Below, one piece after another: positions 51,836 to 61,668 of a stretch of DNA of 64,000 bases. Source of the stretch: Pseudomonas sp. R5(2019) (GTDB lineage Bacteria; Pseudomonadota; Gammaproteobacteria; Pseudomonadales; Pseudomonadaceae); the NCBI RefSeq assembly GCF_009905435.1, contig NZ_JAAAMT010000008.1, positions 95,014 through 159,013 of the forward strand. The letters are read 5' to 3'. The position numbers and the translations under genes are program-made. The first letter of the stretch is position 1. The number at the start of each line of letters is the position of its first letter. Under the pieces are notes generated by a model. It searched no databases. It saw only the letters and a program-made list of their open reading frames with translations, and was not told the DNA's origin.

Positions 51836-52744
51836 GTGAAACTTCATCAACTCAAGGCGCTGGTCGCCATCCATCAGTCAGGCAGCATCCTTGAGGCCTC
51901 GAAAATCCTGCACATCACCCAGCCAGCGCTGAGCCGGGCAATCAAGGAGCTGGAGCGCGAACTGGGCTTTGTCCTGCTACAGCGCTCGTACAAGGGCATG
52001 ACCCTGACCGATGAGGGCAAGCGCATCATCCGCCACGCCAACCTGGTGGTGGAGAGCATCCGCCGCTTGCAGGTGGAGGCGGCGCATATCCAGGATGCCG
52101 CATTGGGCGCCGTGTCCATCGGGGTGACGTCGCTGACGGCCCTGCTCGATGGCGTCGATGAGAGCATCCTGGCGTTTCGGCGCAAATACCCGCGGGTCAA
52201 GATCACCATCACCGACCTGCGCCCCAGCCAGATCCTGCAACGCCTGCGCGACGGCAGCCTGGACTTTGCCATCACCTCGCAACAGCCGCTGACCCGCCTG
52301 AACCTGGATTGGGAGGCGGTGGGCAGCATCAAAGGCAAGGTGATCTGCCATGCCTCCCACCAGCACAAGTTTTCCCAGTCGCTGCGCGCCCTGCAGTATG
52401 CCAACTGGATCAGCCTGGACGAGCTGGCCGATCCGGCGTCGCAGTTTCACCAGTTGTTTGAGATCAACGGCTTGCGGGTGCCGCAGAACGCGGTCGAATG
52501 CACCTCGATCATGATGGCGCTCAAGCTGCTCAAGAACACCGAGTCGTTGATGACCATCAGCGAATTGGCCGTGGATGACGTGCTGACGCTCACCACCAGC
52601 TCGGAGATTGCCTCGGTGGTGGTGCAGGAGCTGGTGCCCGATTACCCCATCAACCTGGTCAGTATCGACCGTCATAGCCTGACGGCCCCGGCTGAAGAGT
52701 TGTTCCACAGCTTGCGTACGCGGCTGCTCAAGGCAGCCGAGTAG
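51836..52744 (+). CDS. LysR-family regulator
   Basis: 302 residues. N-terminal winged helix LHQLKALVAIHQSGSILEASKILHITQPALSRAIKELERELG, then a co-inducer domain (about 90-295) with GVTSLTALLDGVDES. GTG start, weakly supported by AAGG upstream. Divergent from the sulfonate remnant and upstream of the MFS-amidohydrolase pair; it may control either. Related to CysB/TsaR-type regulators in layout. Confidence 0.88.
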   Translation: MKLHQLKALVAIHQSGSILEASKILHITQPALSRAIKELERELGFVLLQRSYKGMTLTDEGKRIIRHANLVVESIRRLQVEAAHIQDAALGAVSIGVTSLTALLDGVDESILAFRRKYPRVKITITDLRPSQILQRLRDGSLDFAITSQQPLTRLNLDWEAVGSIKGKVICHASHQHKFSQSLRALQYANWISLDELADPASQFHQLFEINGLRVPQNAVECTSIMMALKLLKNTESLMTISELAVDDVLTLTTSSEIASVVVQELVPDYPINLVSIDRHSLTAPAEELFHSLRTRLLKAAE

Positions 52745-53086
52745 GGGGCGGTCGGGATGCCCTTGCCTAATTGCTTGTTCGGCCACGCTATGCCGATTGG
52801 TTAACAAGCAGGTCTGGAGCGCCTTCTGGATGACAAATAACGGCTGAACAGCCGTTGGATGCGAACGTCAGCACAGCGAAACACCGCTCGTTCATGGGGG
52901 CAACAATGAGCAATGGCGGGGCGTTTCCGGAATTTGAGGCCATCTGTGCGCCGGACTAAGGCAAACCTGCCGCAGCGTGGTTTAGTCAATTAACAACGGG
53001 TTAATCAGTTACCAAAACCGCAATCGTGTTGACCGCGGGATTGGCTGATAGTCACGCCATGCCGTGATTCGACACCGGAGATAATA
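52745..53086. promoter_or_regulatory. Promoter region of the MFS-amidohydrolase pair
   Basis: 342 bases without a gene. The part nearest the MFS gene is AT-rich with repeated GTTAAT/ATTAAC stretches (GGTTAACAAG at 52799; TCAATTAACAACGGGTTAATCA at 52984-53007), an inverted repeat suited to a LysR-type site. No terminator identified after lysR. Confidence 0.45.
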
Positions 53087-54385
53087 ATGACTAGACCCGT
53101 TCCCGCACCGACGATCATGCAGACGCAGCCGCTCAATGCGGCCCAGGCCTCTTCCTCCCGAAAAGCCCTTGTAGCGTGCTCGCTGGGCAACGCGCTGGAG
53201 ATGTATGACTTCACCATTTACAGTTTCTTCGCCGTACTGATCGGCCGGCACTTCTTCCCGTCGGACTCGGCGCTGGCGTCTCTGTTGATGTCGCTGGCAA
53301 CTTTCGGCGTGGGCTTTCTGATGCGGCCGGTGGGGGCCATGGTGATCGGCCGTTTCGCAGACCGGCGCGGACGCAAGGCGGCCTTGAGCCTGACCATCGG
53401 GCTGATGACCCTAGGCACGGCGCTGATCGCCTTTGCGCCGACTTACCAGCAAATCGGCATCTTCGCGACAGTGATGCTGGTGACCGGCCGCTTGATTCAA
53501 GGCTTGTCTGCCGGCGGTGAAATCGGCACCGCCTCGGTGTTTCTGATGGAGTCCAGCACCCGCGCCAAGCGTTGCCAAAGCGTCAGCTGGCAAGGCGCGA
53601 GCCAAGGCTATGCGGCGTTGGTGGGCGCGGGCTTTGGCTTTAGCTTGAGCCAGATCCTCGACCCTGCCAGCCTCGACAGCTGGGGCTGGCGCATTCCCTT
53701 TATCTTCGGCCTGTTGATCGGCCCGGTCGGCTTGTACATCCGCACCCGCCTGCCGGAAACCCATGAAGCCCCCGCGCAGGAAGGCAAGCAAACCATCGAC
53801 AAGGCGCTGTTCAAGCGCATCGCGCTGGGCATCGGCCTGATGGCCAGTGCCACCATTGGTATGTACCTGTTCGTGTTTTACATGCCGACCTACCTGATCA
53901 CCGTCCTGCATTACCCGCAAAGCAGCGCCATGGCCATCGCCTGCATCAGCGCCGGCTGCCTGGCGATCATCTGCCCGCTGGCCGGCAAGTTCGCCGACAA
54001 GTACCAGCTGCGAAAGCGTCTGTTGGTCTGGACCGTGGCCACACCGGTGGCGCTGACCTTGCCAGTCTTCTACCTGCTGGGACAGGTCGAGCACCTGGGC
54101 CTGGCAATGATGCTGGTGGCGATCCTGGTGTTGCCGGGTTGCATCGGTGCCGGTGCATTTTTCGCCATGATCATGGAGGGCTTTCCCAAGGCTCAACGCG
54201 CCTTTGGCACCTCTGTCAGCTACAGCTTCGGCGTGACCCTGTTCGGTGGCTTTTCGCCGCTGATCGCCACTTGGCTGACCTCCGCCCTGGACACCCCACT
54301 GGCCCCTGCCTATTACCTTCTGGCCGGTGGTGCGTTAAGCCTGGTGTGCCTGAAGTACTTCCCGGAAAACAAAGGATGCGAGTGA
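53087..54385 (+). CDS. MFS transporter, metabolite:H+ symporter type
   Basis: 432 residues, twelve helices. MHS/ProP-like signatures: LGNALEMYDFTIYSFFA near the N-terminus, GRFADRRGRKAALSLTI in loop 2-3, GLSAGGEIGTASVFLMES. Imports an organic acid or zwitterion. The next gene starts 1 base after its stop, so it probably feeds the amidohydrolase. Confidence 0.9.
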   Translation: MTRPVPAPTIMQTQPLNAAQASSSRKALVACSLGNALEMYDFTIYSFFAVLIGRHFFPSDSALASLLMSLATFGVGFLMRPVGAMVIGRFADRRGRKAALSLTIGLMTLGTALIAFAPTYQQIGIFATVMLVTGRLIQGLSAGGEIGTASVFLMESSTRAKRCQSVSWQGASQGYAALVGAGFGFSLSQILDPASLDSWGWRIPFIFGLLIGPVGLYIRTRLPETHEAPAQEGKQTIDKALFKRIALGIGLMASATIGMYLFVFYMPTYLITVLHYPQSSAMAIACISAGCLAIICPLAGKFADKYQLRKRLLVWTVATPVALTLPVFYLLGQVEHLGLAMMLVAILVLPGCIGAGAFFAMIMEGFPKAQRAFGTSVSYSFGVTLFGGFSPLIATWLTSALDTPLAPAYYLLAGGALSLVCLKYFPENKGCE

Positions 54386-54386
54386 T

Positions 54387-55574
54387 ATGAGCCACTTCGA
54401 GAAGAACCAGAACCTGCACCCTGTCGCCGAAGACATGGACACGTTCATCAAGATTCGCCGGCAGATCCACGCCGCGCCCGAACTGGGCGGTGAGACCCCG
54501 GACACCGCCGCGCTGGTGGCCGAAAAGCTCGAACAGTGGGGTTATGAAGTGCACCGCAATATCGGTGGCCATGGCCTGGTCGGGGTCTTGAAAGTGGGCG
54601 ATGGCCTGCGCTGCCTGGGCCTGCGCGCCGACATGGACGCGCTGCCCATGAGCGAGAAAAACCCCTTTGCCCACGCCAGCAAGATTCCCGGCCGCATGCA
54701 CGCCTGCGGCCACGACGGCCACACCGCCATCCTGCTGGCCGCCGCCGCACGACTGGCGGCCAGCCGCAACTTCAACGGCACCCTGAACCTGATTTTCCAG
54801 CCCGATGAAGAAGGCCTGGCAGGCGCCAAGGCCATGATCGACGACGGCCTGTTCGAGCGCTTCCCCTGTGACGCCGTGTTTGCCCTGCACAACATGCCGG
54901 GCATGCCGGTCGGCACCTGCGTGGTCCAATCCGGTCCGACCATGGCCTCGTCCCAGCGGGTCAGCATCCGCATCACCGGCAAGGGCGGGCACGGCGCGAT
55001 GCCGGAGCTGGCCGTGGACCCGATCTCGGCGTTGAACAGCCTGATCAGCGGCATCCAGACCATCAAGTCACGTAACCTCGCGGTCGAAGACTACGCGGTA
55101 ATCAGCATCGGCATGATTCAGGCCGGCACGGTCTACAACATCATTCCCGATGAAGCCAGCATGCTTATCAGCGTGCGCACCGACACCTTTGAGACCCAGC
55201 AGAAGATCAATCGCCGGATCGAGGAACTGGTCCAGGGACATGCCCTGAGCTTTGGGGTAGAAATCGATCTGGACTTCACCCAACTGGCACCGGCGCTGGT
55301 CAACAGCGAACACGAGAGCGACCTGCTGCGCGAAAGCCTGCGACCGTTGTTCAAGGAAGGGGACTTGCTGGCGCGGATGCCGAAGAAGGTTATGGGGACT
55401 GAGGATTTTGCCTACATGTTGCAGGCACGGCCTGGGTGCTACTTCATGCTGGGCAATGGGACAGGGGAGTTTCATGGGTGTTCGGTGCATAACCCGCATT
55501 ACGACTTTAATGATGAGCTGGTGAAGGTCGGGTCGGATTGTTGGGTGAAATGGGTTGAGGATTATCTGGTTTGA
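54387..55574 (+). CDS. M20-family amidohydrolase (hippurate/IAA-amino acid hydrolase type)
   Basis: 395 residues, dinuclear-metal amidohydrolase. Metal motifs: LRADMDALPM, HACGHDGHTA, QPDEEGLAGAKAM and the C-terminal MGTEDFAYMLQARPG; the dimerisation (lid) domain is in the middle. Cleaves N-acyl amino acids or similar amides in the cytoplasm. Co-transcribed with the MFS gene. Confidence 0.9.
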   Translation: MSHFEKNQNLHPVAEDMDTFIKIRRQIHAAPELGGETPDTAALVAEKLEQWGYEVHRNIGGHGLVGVLKVGDGLRCLGLRADMDALPMSEKNPFAHASKIPGRMHACGHDGHTAILLAAAARLAASRNFNGTLNLIFQPDEEGLAGAKAMIDDGLFERFPCDAVFALHNMPGMPVGTCVVQSGPTMASSQRVSIRITGKGGHGAMPELAVDPISALNSLISGIQTIKSRNLAVEDYAVISIGMIQAGTVYNIIPDEASMLISVRTDTFETQQKINRRIEELVQGHALSFGVEIDLDFTQLAPALVNSEHESDLLRESLRPLFKEGDLLARMPKKVMGTEDFAYMLQARPGCYFMLGNGTGEFHGCSVHNPHYDFNDELVKVGSDCWVKWVEDYLV

Positions 55575-55586
55575 CGAGCACGACCC

Positions 55587-55620
55587 AAGGGGCGCTTCGC
55601 TTGAAGAAAAGGCGCCCTTT
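55587..55620. terminator. Hairpin terminator
   Basis: GGGCGC, 16-base loop, GCGCCC, then TTTCT (plus strand), with AA before the stem. It lies between the convergent amidohydrolase and DUF6708-like genes. Confidence 0.6.
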
Positions 55621-55625
55621 CTGGC

Positions 55626-56561
55626 TCAGGTGTTGCTCTGTGCCTTATCGGTGAAGCCACACAGCTTGTCGTTTTCGGCGGGGAACTTTGGCTCGGGGTA
55701 GGTCAGGATAATCAGCTGAGGCAGTGCCATGATGGGCATGAACAGCAATACGATAAAGAGGTCTGCCCAGATGGTCAGGGGGAGCCAGCGGCGGCGTTTG
55801 GGGTCGGTGAAGGAAGTAAGTACCCATTGGCCGCCGTATTTGAGAAGGACATCGCGCCACGTCTGGGGGGGATATTCTATGGTGGGTGCGGGAAGTTGAG
55901 AGTCCCCGGTCATGTACCGATGCAGCCAGAGCCACGAACTGGCGTTGTGATAACCAATGTGGGCTCCAATTATGGGGATCTTGACAAGCTCAGTAATGCC
56001 CAAGTTAGCTGGATGTCCAACGAGATATAAATAGCCTTGGCCTTTTCCACGGTAATAGTCCACGGCGCAAATTTCGTCCCAGTTCATGATCCACATAGAA
56101 TCTGCAGTCCTAATGTGTGGTGCGAAGAACACCTGTCGTGTGATTCGGTTGAATCGTACAGTGGAGCGACGATAATGAAAGCGAATGCCCAGAAAATACG
56201 AGAGGCCGAAACTTGTAAGGTAGGAAAGCGGAATAGCAAATATTAAGAAGATAAGTTTAAGGTCCTGTGTGTGATGCATGAGGGAAACGCTAAAGAGCAG
56301 CAGAACTCCAAAGGCCACGAGTGAGCTCAGATGGAAGTTTAGCGTGGTGCCTGTGCGCTGTAATGTATCTGATGTGATTTCTACAGTGGTTGTATTGGCG
56401 CGCAGAATAGTAATTGATGGCTTGACTTCAGGGTCGATATCGAAGGGCAAAAAATCAGTTGCCGAACGAAATTTTCTCCATGTGTGCTTTATTTCGGCAG
56501 GTGTGGGGCGTATCTGCCGTTTGAATTTAGCTACCACCCTTGCAATCCTCATTACTAGCAA
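55626..56561 (-). CDS. DUF6708-like membrane protein (probable T6SS immunity), copy 2
   Basis: 311 residues. Paralogue of the preceding gene product: TPAEIxxxWRxFRSA near the start and KYGGQWVL, SFTDPKRRRWLPLTIWADL, MPIMALPQLI, LTYPEP and LCGF near the end are shared. Two helix pairs (about 85-135 and 260-290). The family (DUF6708, recalled) accompanies T6SS effectors. Its start overlaps the upstream gene by about 35 bases. Likely protects the inner membrane against the VasX-like effector at 57462. Codon use is more AT-rich than in the core genes. Confidence 0.75.
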   Translation of the reverse strand: MLVMRIARVVAKFKRQIRPTPAEIKHTWRKFRSATDFLPFDIDPEVKPSITILRANTTTVEITSDTLQRTGTTLNFHLSSLVAFGVLLLFSVSLMHHTQDLKLIFLIFAIPLSYLTSFGLSYFLGIRFHYRRSTVRFNRITRQVFFAPHIRTADSMWIMNWDEICAVDYYRGKGQGYLYLVGHPANLGITELVKIPIIGAHIGYHNASSWLWLHRYMTGDSQLPAPTIEYPPQTWRDVLLKYGGQWVLTSFTDPKRRRWLPLTIWADLFIVLLFMPIMALPQLIILTYPEPKFPAENDKLCGFTDKAQSNT

Positions 56562-57465
56562 AGCCGCACAAACGGTCGTTTTCAGGCGGGAATATTGGTT
56601 CTGGGTAGGTCAGCACAATCAGTTGGGGCAATGCCATTATCGGCATGACCAACAGCACGATAACAAGATCTGCCCATATTGTCAGAGGTAGCCAGCGGCG
56701 GCGCTTGGGATCGGTGAACGAGGAAAGCACCCATTGGCCGCCGTATTTGAGAACGACGTCGCGGCAGGTCCTGGGGGGAGATTCGATGAATGGTTCGGGC
56801 AGACTTGTATCTCCGGCCATATATCGCTGTAACCATACCCACCGACAATCTGTAGGGGCGAGGTCGTCAAAGGGCATATTTAGACGATAATCTGAAACGA
56901 TTGGGATCTTCACCAGTTTGGACGGTTGGGTATTGCAAGTATAGCCAATGAGATACAAGTACGGTGGGCTTTGTCCTGTGGCGTAGGCCAAGGATTGAAT
57001 GCAATCCCATTTGAGTATCCAGATATCCTCGTTACCATTTTCGGGATGAGGTGCGTAATAGATCCGGCGGCTCTTTCTGTTAATTCTGACTCGACTTGCA
57101 CGGTATCTAAAGCGAGGTGCTATCAAGCGAAAAGAAAAAAATCCAACAAAGCTTAGGATCAAGGTGATTAAACACATCAGCATTGCAGCCTCGACATCTG
57201 ACGCTGAAGAGCTCAAGAATGCAGCTAATAGAGAGGCTAATACCAAGGGTGCGGTAGCTCTTAAAGTCAATCCTTCGCTACTTCTTTGCAGGGTTTCCGA
57301 AGTCAGCTCGATGGAGTCATTGCTTTTTCTCAATATAGAAATGGCGGGTTCGATAGTAAATAGCTCTGAAGGCAGAAATCGACTCGCAGAACGAAACTGC
57401 CGCCACTTTTTTTGGATCTCGGCGGGCGTGGGGCATTCTTGTTTTGTAGAACTGGATATTGTCAT
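56527..57465 (-). CDS. DUF6708-like membrane protein (probable T6SS immunity), copy 1
   Basis: 312 residues, the same layout as copy 2: N-terminal cytoplasmic part, helix pair (about 68-115), a middle domain with RINRKSRRIYYAPHPENG, and a C-terminal helix pair. The start overlaps the effector stop (ATGA), the classic effector-immunity coupling. Sequence differs most between copies in the middle domain, which would set partner specificity. Confidence 0.77.
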   Translation of the reverse strand: MTISSSTKQECPTPAEIQKKWRQFRSASRFLPSELFTIEPAISILRKSNDSIELTSETLQRSSEGLTLRATAPLVLASLLAAFLSSSASDVEAAMLMCLITLILSFVGFFSFRLIAPRFRYRASRVRINRKSRRIYYAPHPENGNEDIWILKWDCIQSLAYATGQSPPYLYLIGYTCNTQPSKLVKIPIVSDYRLNMPFDDLAPTDCRWVWLQRYMAGDTSLPEPFIESPPRTCRDVVLKYGGQWVLSSFTDPKRRRWLPLTIWADLVIVLLVMPIMALPQLIVLTYPEPIFPPENDRLCGFASNEDCKGGS

Positions 57466-60400
57466 CGTTTAGGCTCCATAACAGGCTCAAGCATGTCGCT
57501 GTCGATGGGGTCGGTGATCCATGTACCGCGAGTGAATACTAGCGGCGCTTTCTGAGGCATCAATGCCAGAGTGGGTTGCTCTTCCGGATGGGGTCGATAG
57601 CAATAATCCAGATGCACTTGCGCGTCGGCGCGCATGTTGATGCGCCAAGTCAGCAGGCGGGTTTCATTTTTCGAGTAATCGCTACGGGTCACTATGCATT
57701 GATCATCGTAGGAAAAGCGGTAGTTCGGCGAGGTTGCTATAGGGCCTTCAATGGCCACCAGTTCCTTGCTTCCTCGAAACACCCGCAAAGTGTGCTGAAA
57801 GCGCGGCACTGCATCGGGTGGCAGGTTTTCCAGGTATCCGGGTAAGGCTAGGGAAAGGGATAGGACGCCGACGCCTTGTGCCTGAATCTCCTGTTTGAAC
57901 GCGTACACTCCCTGCCGCAGGCCATAGGCAAGAACCGACAATCGCTTGTCTAGGTTGTTAAAGCTGGAAGGGACTTCGCTATCAGGTCGCTCCCATTCGG
58001 CCACCACCCGCACGCCATAGATGGCCCCATGGAAAGCAGCCAACTCCTCCTCCATGCTTTTGAATCGATAGCGTGTTTCCCCACGGCTCCAAAAGGAGTG
58101 GGAAAGCCAGACTTCGTCCGGTTGGAATTTCGCAGCGGCGGCCTGGATTGAGAAGTAGATGACGCCGACGGTCGCTAAAGCCGCCAATATTAGCCAGCCT
58201 ACTGGTCCAGTGAAACCTAAAGTTGCACCAACAGCATTTAACAACAGCCCCGTAGTAACTATTAGCCCGCACCCCGCTGAAGCCATGAACATTTTGGCTG
58301 CTTCGGAATTTTGACCACCTTCAGACGCCTGGACCGCACGCACCATGTCGGAAAATGATCCAAAAGATGCGCCTAGTGCTCCTAGCTTTGTAGCTTTTAC
58401 CCGAGCGAAAAAAACTTCGGGCCTAGTACGTACACTATTTAAAGCATGACCTTGGGCCAGCGCCCTTATTTGAACAATATCGGCTTTAAAGTAGGAGGTG
58501 GCGCTCAAAACAGCCGCTATTGCCGCGAGTGCGTTCAGTACATATGACACACCTTCGATTTTATTCCCTGTGGTGACTTTTCCCTGCGCAATATCTCTAA
58601 GAGATGCCCGCACCGACATGGCAGCCGCAAGCGCTGCCAGCCCCGTCATCGCATACTCCGCAGTAACAAGCCCCCTCTGCACGGCAGCATAACCCTTGCT
58701 CCCCTGCAGCCGCTGAAGCGCACGCTGGAACACATTACCTTCCAAGCTGTATTTCTGAGCCTCACCCGCTTGTGCCGGGCTGATGTACTCCTTGCCAGCC
58801 CCCCGAGGTATCTCTTCAAAAAGAGTGACAGTAGCCGGCAGGTTGCGCAGCGGTCGTTTCACCGTGATACCCCACTTCTTCAACTGCTCCGCAGTCATCG
58901 TCTGCGCACCGCTGAACTGCGCATATTGGAACCTGGCCTCGGCGCTACTCACGCGATAGGTCACAATCGTGCTACCCACGCGAATCTCGGCGAACAAGCG
59001 CAGCCGTCGAACGATGGTGTCCGCCTGTGAGTCGGACAGCGCCTTGTCCGCCAACAACGGCAGCATCAGGCTGACCAAGGTGTCCGAATGGGCGGTAGCG
59101 GCGTAGTTGAGATTGAACTGGTAGAGCGGCGCGAATGCGGCAACGCCGATGTCCAGTGCGCTCTTGAGTGCATCGGGTGCGGCGAAATGGGTATGCAGCT
59201 CCGGTACTCCGTTGGCCAGCGCTGCCCAGAGAGGGCTATCTGCCGGGTGGGCCAGTACCAGGTCGCTGATCGTTTTGCGGCCTGCCTCACTGTGGGTCAG
59301 GCCGCCGGTGCAACGGGCGATGACCTCCTCGTAGTGCCGGCAGTTTTCACGACTCCTGGGGTCGTAACAGGCCAGGGCTTTACCGAGCAAACCGTGGCTC
59401 CAGCCTTTTCCCAGGCTATTGGCGGTTCTGACCCATCTATCCAGGTCGGCCACGCAGCGATCAAGGATGTTTTGCAACGCCTTGACCTTGCTCTCATAGG
59501 CCAGGAGGAAGGGTATTACGTTACCGTTGATAGAACTCGCGTGGTCGGTGTCGTGATAGCGCACCAGCTTGCTCCGTTTCTGCTGGAACTCTGGCTCCGT
59601 CCGTTCCTGCAAACTGGCGAGGTACTGCTTGATCAGGGTGGCGCTGGTGTAGGCGTGGTTGTGGTCGATCTCGTAGGTCTGACGCTGTGCGGCGGCCACG
59701 GCAGTGAGGTGTGCCAGTTCACTGGTGGTGCCGATTGGATCATGCAGTGCTACGGCCAGGGGGTGCACGAGGTTTGCCTCGTCGCTGGAAGGCGGCAGCG
59801 CCATCTTCATGCCGGAGATGATGCTCTGGTAGCCGACCCGATGATCTGCCAGCTCAATTTCGCTCCAGGCGTATTGACTGGATTTGCTGACAAGTTCCGG
59901 CGTGGCCGTCGCCAGGTGTAGCGCATCAAAGGCATGTGTTTGCTTAGGGCCATCGGCCGGCATTAGCGTGGTGGCCAGGCTTTTGCGAATGCCGTTTCTA
60001 TCCTCTGCGATGTCGAAGAGCCGCGCATGCGTCAGCAGTGTCTCGCTGACCATCAAATGAATGGTGTTGGCGACATGGGTTTCCGGCGCCAGCAGATAGG
60101 GCTTGGCGCCGGTGGTATCGGGACGGGCAAAACGACCGGGCGTTTCATCCCGCGTGTCCGCCTCGGTCCACCAGATGGGAGCAAAGCGCAGGTCGTCGGT
60201 CACCTGATAATGCAAGGTGTGCATGCGCGCGTTCGACCAGTAGAACAGATACAGGTAGGTACCTGGGCGCAGTACCCGCAGGCCGTAGGTTTTACCCGCC
60301 TGCAGTGTTGGATAGCCTTGGACGGTCAACTGATCGAACAGGTCAGCGTTGTAAGGGGTGTCCGTGACGGCGTATCGCACGGGATAGACCGGAATGCAGC

Positions 60401-60488
60401 GCTGGCAAGGAGGTGGCGAGATGGCTGAGCGTCGTGGCTTTTCGCTGGGGCTGGCCGGTTGCAGTGCTTTTTTGAAGGGCTGGCTCAT
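57462..60488 (-). CDS. VasX-like T6SS effector (pore-forming type)
   Basis: 1008 residues from the ATG at 60488, which overlaps the adaptor stop (ATGA). N-terminal VasX-type region (about 30-200; CQRCIPVYPVRYAV and VLRPGTYLYLFYWSN), a long soluble middle, hydrophobic segments at about 610-690 (AEYAMTGLAALAAAMSVRAS, VLNALAAIAAVLSATSYF) and 740-790 (GLIVTTGLLLNAVGATLGF, VGWLILAALATVGVIYFSI), then a beta-rich C-terminus. By analogy with VasX and BTH_I2691-type effectors it should insert into the target inner membrane. Loaded by the DUF4123 adaptor upstream. Confidence 0.82.
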   Translation of the reverse strand: MSQPFKKALQPASPSEKPRRSAISPPPCQRCIPVYPVRYAVTDTPYNADLFDQLTVQGYPTLQAGKTYGLRVLRPGTYLYLFYWSNARMHTLHYQVTDDLRFAPIWWTEADTRDETPGRFARPDTTGAKPYLLAPETHVANTIHLMVSETLLTHARLFDIAEDRNGIRKSLATTLMPADGPKQTHAFDALHLATATPELVSKSSQYAWSEIELADHRVGYQSIISGMKMALPPSSDEANLVHPLAVALHDPIGTTSELAHLTAVAAAQRQTYEIDHNHAYTSATLIKQYLASLQERTEPEFQQKRSKLVRYHDTDHASSINGNVIPFLLAYESKVKALQNILDRCVADLDRWVRTANSLGKGWSHGLLGKALACYDPRSRENCRHYEEVIARCTGGLTHSEAGRKTISDLVLAHPADSPLWAALANGVPELHTHFAAPDALKSALDIGVAAFAPLYQFNLNYAATAHSDTLVSLMLPLLADKALSDSQADTIVRRLRLFAEIRVGSTIVTYRVSSAEARFQYAQFSGAQTMTAEQLKKWGITVKRPLRNLPATVTLFEEIPRGAGKEYISPAQAGEAQKYSLEGNVFQRALQRLQGSKGYAAVQRGLVTAEYAMTGLAALAAAMSVRASLRDIAQGKVTTGNKIEGVSYVLNALAAIAAVLSATSYFKADIVQIRALAQGHALNSVRTRPEVFFARVKATKLGALGASFGSFSDMVRAVQASEGGQNSEAAKMFMASAGCGLIVTTGLLLNAVGATLGFTGPVGWLILAALATVGVIYFSIQAAAAKFQPDEVWLSHSFWSRGETRYRFKSMEEELAAFHGAIYGVRVVAEWERPDSEVPSSFNNLDKRLSVLAYGLRQGVYAFKQEIQAQGVGVLSLSLALPGYLENLPPDAVPRFQHTLRVFRGSKELVAIEGPIATSPNYRFSYDDQCIVTRSDYSKNETRLLTWRINMRADAQVHLDYCYRPHPEEQPTLALMPQKAPLVFTRGTWITDPIDSDMLEPVMEPKR

Positions 60489-61432
60489 GAGGCTGATTCG
60501 ACCTTTGATCGGGCTGTCCTGGAGAGATGTTCTTCGGCTTCGAGCAGGCGATGGCGGGCGGACATCTGTGGGCTGCACAGCAGCTTGCGCAGCGTTGCAT
60601 CTCGGTCGAACAGCTCCTTTGGGTAAGTCAGGCGTAACGCCATGTACTGACGCGCATCACGCTCCAAAGCCAGACCCAGGACGTCCGACTCGGCGTCGAT
60701 AAGCGCTAGCTTGTTGCACAGTTGTTGCTCGGTCAGGTCGCTTGTGTGTGCTGGATAGCGCTGGAAGAACAGCCGTGCAGTGTCCCGAATGAACCAGCGG
60801 TAGCTGGCCTGCGCCAACGCGGTCTCATCCTCATGGGTCAATTGCAGATGTTCGCCAGTCCTCAGAGGAGTGCCGCCACAGTGGGCCGGCATATCGAGTT
60901 GAAGCCATTCGGTGCTCGCCTCGCTGTCGGCGCGCCAGGTCAGGCGCGCGATTGGGCCGAGCAGTTGGGCGCGCTGTGCGCTCGGGAGGCCCTCGCCGAT
61001 TTCCTCAAGTTGCCGGGATGGCTCAAGGCTGAAACTCAGCGGCATCCCATCAGCGCCGATAAGTAAATGCAGTTGCTGCAGGTGCATGAGTAATACATCG
61101 CTGGGCTCGGAGCTCTGTAACAACAGTCCGGCGCCTTGTGGTGCCCACGCGTCGAGAAAATGTGTGAGCAATGCCTCGTGGTCCAATGGCACCAGCATGG
61201 GACCGCGACGATACCCTGGCGCGCGATATTCCCATTCAGTCCCGCGCCACACCCAGTGGTAATCGAAGCGCCGGGTCAGCGCCTGAATCTGCGCTTCCAA
61301 ATCGTCGATACGATTGCCATTGAGCCATAGCCATGAGCGTTCTTGTGTTTGCACGCTCTCCCAGCGAGGTGCCAAAACAACCTGCACATTCTGTCGCTGC
61401 CAATCCGTCGTGATCTGATTTTCGGCGCTCAC
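60485..61432 (-). CDS. DUF4123 T6SS effector adaptor
   Basis: 315 residues. DUF4123 region in the first half (LLQSSEPSDVLLMHLQQL, LIGADGMPLSFSLEPSR); such proteins hand effectors to VgrG. GTG at 61432 is chosen because GGGAGG lies 5 bases upstream; an ATG 36 bases further up is less likely. The C-terminal half (RLTYPKELFDRDATLRKLL) may be the effector-binding part. Stop overlaps the effector start. Confidence 0.82.
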   Translation of the reverse strand: MSAENQITTDWQRQNVQVVLAPRWESVQTQERSWLWLNGNRIDDLEAQIQALTRRFDYHWVWRGTEWEYRAPGYRRGPMLVPLDHEALLTHFLDAWAPQGAGLLLQSSEPSDVLLMHLQQLHLLIGADGMPLSFSLEPSRQLEEIGEGLPSAQRAQLLGPIARLTWRADSEASTEWLQLDMPAHCGGTPLRTGEHLQLTHEDETALAQASYRWFIRDTARLFFQRYPAHTSDLTEQQLCNKLALIDAESDVLGLALERDARQYMALRLTYPKELFDRDATLRKLLCSPQMSARHRLLEAEEHLSRTARSKVESAS

Positions 61433-61668
61433 GCTACCTCCCGCATGGGCAAGACATGTTTTCTGCAATAGTCGCAGAGTAGGGCCAGTCGTTTCGTCTG
61501 GGGCCGAATCATGTCTTCTCAGCTTTGTTACTGATGCAGGACGTTTCCGCTTGTGGCGAGGGAAAGCCCTGAATTGTTCGTTTGATACTGTTCAATGTTT
61601 CGATTCAGACGCCATAGCCGCACCATCGCGTTACGTCGCCAGCCACCCCATTCACGACTCCCCCAATT